Source: Actinomadura harenae (GTDB taxonomy: Bacteria; Actinomycetota; Actinomycetes; Streptosporangiales; Streptosporangiaceae). From it: a stretch of DNA of 32,251 bases. This document shows positions 6,868 to 13,310 of this stretch, in pieces. Position 1 is the first letter of the stretch; each line of letters opens with the position of its first letter. The notes below the pieces were generated by a model that did no database searches, was not told the DNA's origin, and worked only from the letters and a program-made list of their open reading frames with translations. The stretch is from assembly GCF_003696215.1 (NCBI RefSeq), contig NZ_RFFG01000089.1:1-32251 (forward strand), read 5' to 3'. The position numbers were made by a program, and so were the translations under genes.

Positions 6868-6908
6868 GAGGCCCGTTCCTCCCAGCCGCTGGGGGGAACG
6901 GGCCTCGG
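6866..6908 (-). terminator. Long terminator hairpin of sodN
   Basis: CCGAGGCCCGTTCC (6866-6879) pairs perfectly with GGAACGGGCCTCGG (6895-6908). A wobble pair and five more pairs (CCCAG/CTGGG) close on a CCG loop, giving about 20 paired positions. It begins 18 bases beyond the sodN stop. No T-run follows, typical of actinobacterial terminators. Confidence 0.8.
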
Positions 6909-6926
6909 TCAGGTCGTCAGCGGGGC

Positions 6927-7328
6927 TCAGCCCTGCTTGGTCTCCCAGAAGATCTTGGAGATTTCCTCGATCTTGCCGAGGAGCTTGTCGGCGACCTCGA
7001 CGTCCATGCCGCCCTTGGTGCCGCCGGCGCCCGCGAGCTTGGTCGCCTCGTTGAACAGCGTGTGCAGCTGCGGGTACTTCTCGAAGTGCGGCGGCTTGAA
7101 GTAGTCGGTCCAGAGCACCCACAGGTGCTCCTTGACCAGCTGGGACCGCTGCTCCTTGATGCCGATGGCCCGCGTCCGGAACGCCGGGTCCTCGTTGGCG
7201 TTGTACTTCTCGATGATCGCCTTGACGGACTCGGCCTCGATCCGGGCCTGCGCCGGGTCGTAGACGCCGCACGGCAGGTCGCAGTGGGCGGAGACCGTGG
7301 TCTTCGGGCGCAGAAGGTTGACCAGCAC
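6927..7328 (-). CDS. sodN: Nickel superoxide dismutase precursor
   Basis: Detoxifies superoxide to peroxide and oxygen as a cytoplasmic or secreted hexamer. Starting from the GTG at 7328 the protein is 133 residues: a 14-residue propeptide ending TTVSA, then mature HCDLPCGVYDPAQA. The nickel hook is complete: His1, Cys2 and Cys6, with Asp3 and Tyr9 of the active site. The body (DYFKPPHFEKYP, IFWETKQG end) matches SodN throughout. An ATG exists ten codons upstream (7358), but the GTG has AGGGAAGGGAAC just before it and gives the propeptide length known in Streptomyces. A possible -10 (TAATCT, complement of 7372-7377) lies about 44 bases upstream. SodX, encoded divergently, should remove the propeptide. 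Confidence 0.96.
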   Translation of the reverse strand: MLVNLLRPKTTVSAHCDLPCGVYDPAQARIEAESVKAIIEKYNANEDPAFRTRAIGIKEQRSQLVKEHLWVLWTDYFKPPHFEKYPQLHTLFNEATKLAGAGGTKGGMDVEVADKLLGKIEEISKIFWETKQG

Positions 7329-7486
7329 CTGCGTTCCCTTCCCTCGATATCGGATCATGCTCAGGGCACCGAGATTACCCTTGTGCGCGGCGGCGCGTTC
7401 GGCCAGGGCGCTCGGTCTTTGGACGTAGGTCCCCGGCCGGTCCCGGCCCGGGTGCGCGGCGGGCGGGTGCGAGGCGAGGAGTGGGG

Positions 7487-7954
7487 ATGCGGATGCGGGC
7501 CGGACGCGCGGTGGCGGCGGCCGGGGTGTGCGCGGCGGGCGCGGGCATCGCGGCGCTCGCGTGGCGGCGCGGTCGGCTGCTCGGTGGGCTGCGTGGTGGG
7601 TTGTTCGATGGGGCGCGTGGCGGGCTGCGCGCGGTCGAGGTGACCGGCGAGTCGATGCTTCCCGCGCTGCGCGCCGGGGACTGGCTGCTCGTCCGCGCGG
7701 GCGCGCCCGTGCGGGACGGGGACGCCGTCGTCGCGCGGCATCCGTGGAACGAGGACCGGCTCATCGTGAAGCGGGCCGTCCGGGAGGAGTCCGGCGGGTG
7801 GTGGCTGGAGAGCGACAACCAGCGCGCGCACGGACGCCAGGACAGCTGGGACTTCGACGCCGTCCCGCACGACCTCGTGCTCGGGCCGGTCGTGGCGCGC
7901 TACTGGCCGTTCAGGCGCGCGGGCCTGCTCTCCCGTTCGGCGCGTCCGCGCTGA
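7487..7954 (+). CDS. sodX: SodN maturation protease (signal peptidase S26-like)
   Basis: A 155-residue membrane-anchored serine protease of the S26 family that cleaves the SodN propeptide so that His1 becomes the free N-terminus needed for nickel binding. One membrane helix lies at residues 8-25. The catalytic dyad is visible: Ser56 in TGESMLPAL and Lys95 in RLIVKRAV. The ATG at 7487 has GAGGAG six bases upstream; a GTG at 7481 abuts that site and an ATG at 7493 is also in frame. It is divergent from sodN, with about 150 bp between the start codons. Its last 44 bases overlap the 3' end of the convergent CGNR-like gene. Confidence 0.93.
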   Translation: MRMRAGRAVAAAGVCAAGAGIAALAWRRGRLLGGLRGGLFDGARGGLRAVEVTGESMLPALRAGDWLLVRAGAPVRDGDAVVARHPWNEDRLIVKRAVREESGGWWLESDNQRAHGRQDSWDFDAVPHDLVLGPVVARYWPFRRAGLLSRSARPR

Positions 7955-8603
7955 CCCGCGGGCCGTCCGTCGCGTCCGCGCTGACGGGTGGGCCGTCCGC
8001 CGGGGCGTCGGGCGCGCGGCCCTCCGCGTCGCCGGGGTCGCCCGGGTCGCCGGGGTCGCCGACGTTGTCCTCGTCGGCCGCGTGGTCGGGGCAGTGGTGC
8101 CGGGAGCGGTCCTTGGTGGTGTCGAGGAAGACCCGGCCGCAGCCGTCCGTCCGGCAGACGCGGAGCCGGTCGATGCCGTGCTCGGCGACGCGGACGGCCA
8201 GGCCCATCGCGGCGCGGGCGGCGTAGACGTCCGGGACGGCGCCGCCCTCGTTGACGTGCAGGTGCCAGTCCAGGCCGTCGTGCGCGGACAGCTGCGGATG
8301 GACGGGATGCTGGATGAGCAGCTCGTTGAGGCGTTCGGCGGCCTGCTCGTGGTCGCCGGCGGCGGACGCGGTGAAGACCGCGTGGAGCTGGTCGCGCAGC
8401 TCGCGCATGGCGTCCAGGTCGCGCGGGCGGAGCGTGCCGCCGCCGAGGTGCGGGCGGCCCGCGAGCAGGTCGCGGAGCCCGTCGAGGTCGCGCAGGCCGT
8501 CGAGCCTTCGCGGGCCGTCGAGCCTTCGCAGGTCGTCCGCGCCGGTGCGGTGCCGGCTGTTCACGAGCACGATCGCCAGGTCGGCGTAGGAAGCGAGGTC
8601 CAC
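7911..8603 (-). CDS. ABATE/CGNR-type putative regulator with degenerate zinc knuckle
   Basis: A 230-residue protein starting MDLASYADLAIVLVNSRHR, the typical beginning of actinobacterial CGNR zinc-finger proteins. The GTG at 8603 is chosen because AGGAG ends 5 bases upstream; another GTG at 8609 overlaps that site. Residues 25-60 hold a short RRLDG/LRDLDG repeat. The C-terminal finger reads C-RTDG-C-GRVFLDTT then SRHHC-PDH, so three Cys and a His could bind zinc, but the CGNR tetrapeptide and the basic helix after it are missing. In their place come three Gly-Asp-Pro repeats and two copies of a DGPxVSADA unit. Family members are presumed transcription regulators; DNA binding here is doubtful. 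The 3' end overlaps sodX. Confidence 0.75.
   Translation of the reverse strand: MDLASYADLAIVLVNSRHRTGADDLRRLDGPRRLDGLRDLDGLRDLLAGRPHLGGGTLRPRDLDAMRELRDQLHAVFTASAAGDHEQAAERLNELLIQHPVHPQLSAHDGLDWHLHVNEGGAVPDVYAARAAMGLAVRVAEHGIDRLRVCRTDGCGRVFLDTTKDRSRHHCPDHAADEDNVGDPGDPGDPGDAEGRAPDAPADGPPVSADATDGPRVSADAPNGRAGPRA
7941..8000. repeat. Two 30-bp tandem repeats at the sodX/CGNR 3' junction
   Basis: 7941-7970 and 7971-8000 are two copies of a 30-base unit starting CGCGTCCGCGCTGAC, with a handful of differences. In the CGNR-like gene they encode repeated VSADA/DGP residues; the first copy also contains the sodX stop codon. Confidence 0.8.
8028..8063. repeat. 9-bp tandem repeat encoding Gly-Asp-Pro
   Basis: Four units of GTCGCCGGG (8028-8036, 8037-8045, 8046-8054, 8055-8063), with small changes in units 2 and 4, encode the GDPGDPGDPGD run of the CGNR-like protein on the minus strand. 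Confidence 0.8.
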
Positions 8604-8801
8604 GTGCACTCCTGCCGGAGTTGACCCGATGATGCGTTTTTCCCCTTTGCCGAGTATGGCACTTCGTCCGGCGGTCAGGGGCGGTGAAAAAGGGGAAATC
8701 ATTCGGCGTCCACGGGCCCCGGCCGGTGATTGTTTGGCCGCTCCTCCCGGCGGCGACAAGAAATCCCGGATTTATGGTCATGGCCGGATCTCATAATGCG
8801 G

Positions 8802-8833
8802 ACGGCCCGCTCTCCGTCGGGAGAGCGGGCCGT
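8802..8833 (-). terminator. Malic enzyme terminator
   Basis: ACGGCCCGCTCTC (8802-8814) pairs with GAGAGCGGGCCGT (8821-8833); one further C-G pair closes on a GTCG tetraloop. It lies 37 bases past the malic enzyme stop. The remaining bases from 8604 to 8869 are the upstream region of the CGNR-like gene, where I see no gene and no convincing promoter. Confidence 0.8.
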
Positions 8834-8869
8834 GCGAAAAAGGCGAGGTCAGGCGCGGCAAGGACGGGG

Positions 8870-10069
8870 TCAGGCGCGGGCGACCCCGTCGGCGCGGGCG
8901 GCGGCGGCCACGGCCGAGGTGACGGCCGGGGCGACGCGCGGGTCGAAGGGACCGGGGATCACGTAGTCGGCGGTCAGGTCGTCCCCGACGATCGCGGCGA
9001 GCGCGTCGGCGGCGGCGAGCTTCATGCCCTCGGTGATGGTGTGCGCGCGGGCGTCGAACGCGCCCCGGAAGATCCCGGGGAACGCGAGCACGTTGTTGAT
9101 CTGGTTCGGGAAGTCGCTGCGGCCGGTGGCGACCACGCGGGCGTGCCGCCGGGCCACCTCCGGGTGCACCTCGGGCGTCGGGTTGGACAGCGCGAACACG
9201 ATCGCGTCCGGGCTCATCCCGGCCACGCAGGACTCGTGGACGGTGCTGCCGGACAGGCCGATGAACACGTCCGCGCCGACCAGCGCGTCCTCGGTGGAGC
9301 CGGTCAGCCGCGACCGGTTGGTGACCTCCGCGATCCGCCGCTTGACCGGGTTCAGGCCGTCCCGGCCCTCGTGGATCAGGCCCTTGCTGTCGGACAGGGC
9401 GAGGTCGCCGATGCCCGCCTCCAGCAGGATCCTCGACACCGCGATGCCGGACGCGCCGGCGCCCGCGACGACCGCGCGCAGGTCCGACAGCGGGCGGCCG
9501 ACGAGCCGGGCGGCGTTCTTCAGCGCGGCGAGCGCGACGACGGCGGTGCCGTGCTGGTCGTCGTGGAAGACGGGGATGTCGAGGGCGGCGCGCAGCCGGT
9601 CCTCGATCTCGAAGCAGCGCGGGGCGCTGATGTCCTCGAGGTTGATGCCGCCGAAGCTCGGCGCCATCCGGACGACCGTCTCGACGATCTCGTCCACGTC
9701 GGTGGTGGCGAGCGCGATCGGGACGGAGTCGACCCCGGCGAACTCCTTGAACAGCAGGGACTTGCCCTCCATGACCGGCATGGAGGCGGCCGGGCCGATG
9801 TCGCCGAGGCCGAGGACGGCGGTGCCGTCGGTGACCACGGCGACGACCCGGGACGTCCAGGTGTAGTCGCGGGCGAGCTCGGGGTCGTCGGCGATGGCGG
9901 TGCAGACGCGGGCCACGCCGGGCGTGTAGGCGAGGGACAGATCGTCGGCGTTCCGCACGGGGACCGAGGAGCGGACCTCGAGCTTGCCGCCCCTGTGCAG
10001 GGCGAACGCCGGATCGTCGTCGAGTGACGTGGTGGACGGATGGGGATGAGTGATGGGCTCGGCGGCCAC
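8870..10069 (-). CDS. NAD(P)-dependent malic enzyme
   Basis: Oxidative decarboxylation of malate to pyruvate, linking the TCA cycle to pyruvate and NAD(P)H supply. With the GTG at 10069 the protein is 399 residues, the usual length of the short bacterial form. Visible are SLAYTPGVARVC (malic motif with the catalytic Tyr), GLGDIGP, the metal-binding INLEDISAPRCFEIE and IPVFHDDQHGTA segments, the Rossmann GAGASGIAVSRILLEAG, and FALSNPTPEVHPE. The GTG has AGGGG five bases before it; an in-frame ATG 28 codons earlier (about 10153) is possible but has no good ribosome site and gives a non-conserved extension. It is divergent from an amino acid importer and ends at a strong hairpin. Cofactor preference is not decided. 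Confidence 0.93.
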   Translation of the reverse strand: MAAEPITHPHPSTTSLDDDPAFALHRGGKLEVRSSVPVRNADDLSLAYTPGVARVCTAIADDPELARDYTWTSRVVAVVTDGTAVLGLGDIGPAASMPVMEGKSLLFKEFAGVDSVPIALATTDVDEIVETVVRMAPSFGGINLEDISAPRCFEIEDRLRAALDIPVFHDDQHGTAVVALAALKNAARLVGRPLSDLRAVVAGAGASGIAVSRILLEAGIGDLALSDSKGLIHEGRDGLNPVKRRIAEVTNRSRLTGSTEDALVGADVFIGLSGSTVHESCVAGMSPDAIVFALSNPTPEVHPEVARRHARVVATGRSDFPNQINNVLAFPGIFRGAFDARAHTITEGMKLAAADALAAIVGDDLTADYVIPGPFDPRVAPAVTSAVAAAARADGVARA

Positions 10070-10176
10070 AGCGACCCCTGTCAGAGTTTCGGCGATTGAG
10101 GCGATGCCGCCGCGGTGGGCGCTGGTCTGGTGGCCAGGGCCGGTCGGGTGCATCTCGCGACGTACGGGGGTCACCC

Positions 10177-10326
10177 GTTGTCCGATTGTGCCACACCGGT
10201 CGCGGGCCTCCAGGGAACACCCGGGATGGTCTCGGTCACGCGCGACATGCCGTGTGGCGCCGATCACATAGGGTGAATTTCCAGGGGTTCATCTGGATTT
10301 CGGGCACTGCCTTGTTGTCCGATTGT
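10177..10326 (+). repeat. 13-bp direct repeat in the malic enzyme/importer divergent region
   Basis: GTTGTCCGATTGT occurs exactly at 10177-10189 and 10314-10326, 137 bp apart on the same strand, between the malic enzyme start (10069) and the importer start (10424). This 354-bp gap has no supported gene. I see no confident -10/-35 pair; TGCTATGCG near 10353 is a weak candidate for the importer. Confidence 0.6.
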
Positions 10327-10423
10327 TTCGGAGCCTTAATCAAGGCCACAGGTGCTATGCGTCAAAATGTGCCTTCAACCCGGGCCGGGACGCGGTCCGA
10401 CGAAACGACTTGGAGGGGGACCA

Positions 10424-11386
10424 GTGAACATCGGTTCTCTAGGGCGCCGCACCGCAACGGCTGGTGCGCTCGTGCTCTCCGCGGCGCTCGCCCTGTCGGC
10501 CTGCGGCGGCAGCAAGAAGGACACCGGCTCGCAGGGCAAGGACGTCGGCGACATCTTCTCGGCGATCAAGCAGGACCCGGCGCTGCACGACCAGCTCGGT
10601 CCGGCGGTCAAGTCGTCCGGCAAGATCGTCGTGGCGACGGACCCGTCCTACGCGCCCAACGAGTTCTTCGGCAACGACAACAAGACCCTGGTCGGCATGG
10701 ACCTCGACCTCGGCAAGGCCCTCGGCAAGAAGCTCGGCATCGACTTCTCGTTCGAGAAGGCCAGCTTCGACGGCATCATCCCGGGCCTCCAGTCCGGCCA
10801 GTACCAGGCGGCGATGTCCTCCATCACCGACAACAAGGAGCGGGAGAAGCAGGTCGACTTCGTCACCTACTTCACCGCCGGCACGTCGCTGATGGTCAAG
10901 AAGGGCAACCCGGGCGCCTACAAGCCCGACGACCTGTCGCTGTGCGGCAAGAAGGTCGCGGTCGAGAAGGGCACCGTCCAGCTGGACGAGGTGTCGGCGA
11001 CCGTCGACGCCGCCAAGGGCACCGGCTCGCGCACCAAGAAGTGCAAGGACGGCGGCAAGCCCGGCCCGACGGGCCAGGCGTTCCCCGACCAGAACGGCGC
11101 GAACCTGGCGCTGTCCTCCGGGCGCGCCGACGCGGTCCTCGCCGACTCCCCGGTCATCGACTACGCGGTGAAGCAGTCCAACGGGCAGTTCGAGACCGCG
11201 GGCGCGACGTACGACACCGCGCCGTACGGCATCGCCCTCAGCAAGCAGCTCGGCACCACCAAGGACGCCGTGCTCGGCGCGCTGAAGGCGCTCCAGACGG
11301 ACGGCACCTACAAGAAGATCCTCGAGAAGTGGGGCATCGAGCACGGGGCCCTCGACACCCCCGCCATCAACGGCGCCCAGAGCTGA
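10424..11386 (+). CDS. Amino acid ABC transporter substrate-binding lipoprotein
   Basis: A 320-residue family 3 solute-binding protein that captures a polar amino acid outside the membrane. The start is the GTG at 10424, with GGAGGGGG just upstream. The lipoprotein signal peptide runs R8R9 to the lipobox LSAC, with Cys27 as the lipid anchor. The mature protein starts with a 25-residue linker and then the binding fold: IVVATDPSYAPNEFF, GMDLDLGKALGKKLGI, FDGIIPGLQSGQYQAAMSSI, and a C-terminal YKKILEKWGIE, all typical. It contains two Cys (in LSLCGKK and TKKCKDG) that may form a disulfide. First gene of a three-gene operon; the permease follows after 5 bp. Ligand identity is not readable; glutamate, cystine or basic amino acids are all possible. 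Confidence 0.92.
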   Translation: MNIGSLGRRTATAGALVLSAALALSACGGSKKDTGSQGKDVGDIFSAIKQDPALHDQLGPAVKSSGKIVVATDPSYAPNEFFGNDNKTLVGMDLDLGKALGKKLGIDFSFEKASFDGIIPGLQSGQYQAAMSSITDNKEREKQVDFVTYFTAGTSLMVKKGNPGAYKPDDLSLCGKKVAVEKGTVQLDEVSATVDAAKGTGSRTKKCKDGGKPGPTGQAFPDQNGANLALSSGRADAVLADSPVIDYAVKQSNGQFETAGATYDTAPYGIALSKQLGTTKDAVLGALKALQTDGTYKKILEKWGIEHGALDTPAINGAQS

Positions 11387-11391
11387 CACGC

Positions 11392-12315
11392 ATGACCTTG
11401 CCTGAAGAGAACGTGCCCCGGGGGCGGCCGGCCGAGATCAAGGCCGTCCCCGTCCGGCACTACGGCCGCTGGGTGGCGGCCGTCCTGATCCTGTACATCG
11501 CCATCTGGGCGGTCTACAGCGTCGCGAACAACGAGCGGTTCGGCTGGGACACGATCAACGCGTGGTTCTGGGACGGGACGATCCTCGACGGGATCGTCAT
11601 GACCCTGGAGCTCACGGTCATCGCGATGCTGATGGGCGTGGTCGGCGGGATCGTCCTCGCCGTGATGCGGCTGTCCCCGAACCCGCTGATCTCGGGTGTG
11701 GCCTGGGCGTACGTCTGGGTGTTCCGCGGCACTCCGGTGCTGGTGCAGATCATCCTGTGGTTCTACGTGAAGGCGCTGATCCCGACCTTCTCGCTCGGGA
11801 TCCCGTTCGGCCCGACGTTCGTCCACTTCAACGCCAACGACCTGATCACCGCGTTCGTCGCGGGCTGCCTCGGGCTCGGGCTGAACGAGGCGGCGTACAT
11901 GTCGGAGATCGTCCGCGCCGGCATCCTGTCGGTGGACCCGGGGCAGGGCGAGGCGGCGACCGCGCTCGGCATGAGCCGGGCGAAGATCATGCGCCGGGTG
12001 GTGCTCCCGCAGGCGATGCGGGTCATCATCCCGCCGACCGGCAACGAGACGATCTCCATGTTGAAGACGTCCTCGCTGGTGTCGGTGATCGCGCTGGCGG
12101 ACCTGCTGTACTCGGTGCAGATCGTGTACAACCGGACCTACCAGACGATCCCGATGCTGCTGGTGGCGAGCATCTGGTACCTCGTCATGACCTCGATCCT
12201 CACTGTCGGGCAGTTCTACCTGGAGCGCTACTTCGGGCGGGGCACCGCGCAGCGGCAGACGATGCTGGAGCGGTTCGTGGCCAACCTGCGGGTCCGCAGC
12301 GGGAGGAGAGCCTGA
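11392..12315 (+). CDS. Amino acid ABC transporter permease
   Basis: A 307-residue His/Glu/Gln/Arg/opine-type permease. After about 25 cytosolic residues, a first helix (LILYIAIWAVYSV) precedes the binding-protein-dependent transport core of four to five helices. The coupling EAA loop that docks on the ATPase reads EAATALGMSRAKIMRRVVLP followed by QAMRVIIPP. Residues INAWFWDGTILDGIVMTLEL and FRGTPVLVQI are also standard for the family. Start is the ATG at 11392, five bases after the binding-protein stop; the stop overlaps the ATPase start in a TGATG. A single permease gene implies a homodimeric channel. Confidence 0.93.
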   Translation: MTLPEENVPRGRPAEIKAVPVRHYGRWVAAVLILYIAIWAVYSVANNERFGWDTINAWFWDGTILDGIVMTLELTVIAMLMGVVGGIVLAVMRLSPNPLISGVAWAYVWVFRGTPVLVQIILWFYVKALIPTFSLGIPFGPTFVHFNANDLITAFVAGCLGLGLNEAAYMSEIVRAGILSVDPGQGEAATALGMSRAKIMRRVVLPQAMRVIIPPTGNETISMLKTSSLVSVIALADLLYSVQIVYNRTYQTIPMLLVASIWYLVMTSILTVGQFYLERYFGRGTAQRQTMLERFVANLRVRSGRRA

Positions 12316-13157
12316 TGGCGAGCGACGACAGGCCCTCCCTGCAGAAGGCCGACGAGGACGACCCGGTGCCCGGCACCGGTCCGCGGGCCGGGGCGCCGGA
12401 GTTCATGGTGCGCGCCGAGGACGTGCACAAGAGCTTCGGCCGCCTGGAGGTGCTGAAGGGCATCGACCTGGAGGTGCGTCCGGGTGAGGTGATGTGCGTG
12501 ATCGGGCCGTCCGGCTCGGGGAAGTCCACCTTCCTGCGCTGCATCAACCACCTCGAGAAGATCAACGGCGGCCGGCTCTGGGTGAACGGTCACCTGGTCG
12601 GCTACCGGCAGAAGGGCGACCGGCTCTACGAGATGCGCGAGCGCGAGGTCGCCGCGCAGCGCCGGGACATCGGGATGGTGTTCCAGCGGTTCAACCTGTT
12701 CCCGCACATGACCGCGCTCGGCAACGTCATGGAGGCGCCCGTCCAGGTGAAGGGGCAGCCGAAGGGGCAGGTCCGGGAGCGGGCGGTCGCGCTGCTGGAG
12801 CGGGTCGGCCTCGCCGACAAGATGGACGCCTACCCGGCGCAGCTGTCCGGCGGGCAGCAGCAGCGGGTCGCGATCGCGCGCGCCCTCGCCATGGAGCCCG
12901 CGCTGATGCTGTTCGACGAGCCGACGTCCGCGCTCGACCCCGAGCTGGTCGGCGAGGTGCTGGAGGTCATGAAGCAGCTCGCGGTGGACGGCATGACGAT
13001 GATCGTGGTCACCCACGAGATCGGCTTCGCCCGCGAGGTCGGCGACTCGCTGGTCTTCATGGACGGCGGCGTGGTGGTCGAGCAGGGCCGCCCGCGCGAC
13101 GTCATCGAGAACCCGCAGCACCCGCGCACCCAGGACTTCCTCTCCAGGGTCCTGTAG
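12315..13157 (+). CDS. Amino acid ABC transporter ATP-binding protein
   Basis: A 280-residue ATPase that drives the importer. An extended N-terminus of about 35 residues precedes the conserved start MVRAEDVHKSFGRLEVL. Walker A is GPSGSGKST, the Q-loop region is MVFQRFNLFPHMT, signature LSGGQQQRVAIARAL, Walker B LMLFDEPTSALDPELV, and the switch His is in VVTHEIGFA. All catalytic residues are intact. An insertion after Walker A (VGYRQKGDRLYEMRERE) is common in actinobacterial members. Start is ATG 12315, one base inside the permease stop, with GGGAGGAGAG upstream. Transcription ends at the hairpin 13181-13208. Confidence 0.95.
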   Translation: MASDDRPSLQKADEDDPVPGTGPRAGAPEFMVRAEDVHKSFGRLEVLKGIDLEVRPGEVMCVIGPSGSGKSTFLRCINHLEKINGGRLWVNGHLVGYRQKGDRLYEMREREVAAQRRDIGMVFQRFNLFPHMTALGNVMEAPVQVKGQPKGQVRERAVALLERVGLADKMDAYPAQLSGGQQQRVAIARALAMEPALMLFDEPTSALDPELVGEVLEVMKQLAVDGMTMIVVTHEIGFAREVGDSLVFMDGGVVVEQGRPRDVIENPQHPRTQDFLSRVL

Positions 13158-13180
13158 CGCGCCGGACGCGTTCCGGCCGG

Positions 13181-13208
13181 ACGGCCCGCCCCGCTCGGGG
13201 CGGGCCGT
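13181..13208 (+). terminator. Intrinsic terminator of the amino acid importer operon
   Basis: ACGGCCCGCCCC pairs with GGGGCGGGCCGT around a GCTC loop (12 pairs), 23 bases past the ATPase stop, followed by TTTTCGGTTT. It separates the operon from the NACHT gene. Confidence 0.9.
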
Positions 13209-13310
13209 TTTCGGTTTCGGGCGAACCGGTGGCCGTTCTGTGGCGTCTGGTGAAGAGTGTCCCTCCCGGGGGGCGCACAGAGGCGCTCAGGGACGGGAGG
13301 CGGCGTTCGG

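Noticed and set aside
8028..8063. Short tandem repeats considered as a CRISPR array
   Set aside because: Units are only 9 bp, contiguous and in frame with a coding Gly-Asp-Pro run; there are no spacers or cas genes.
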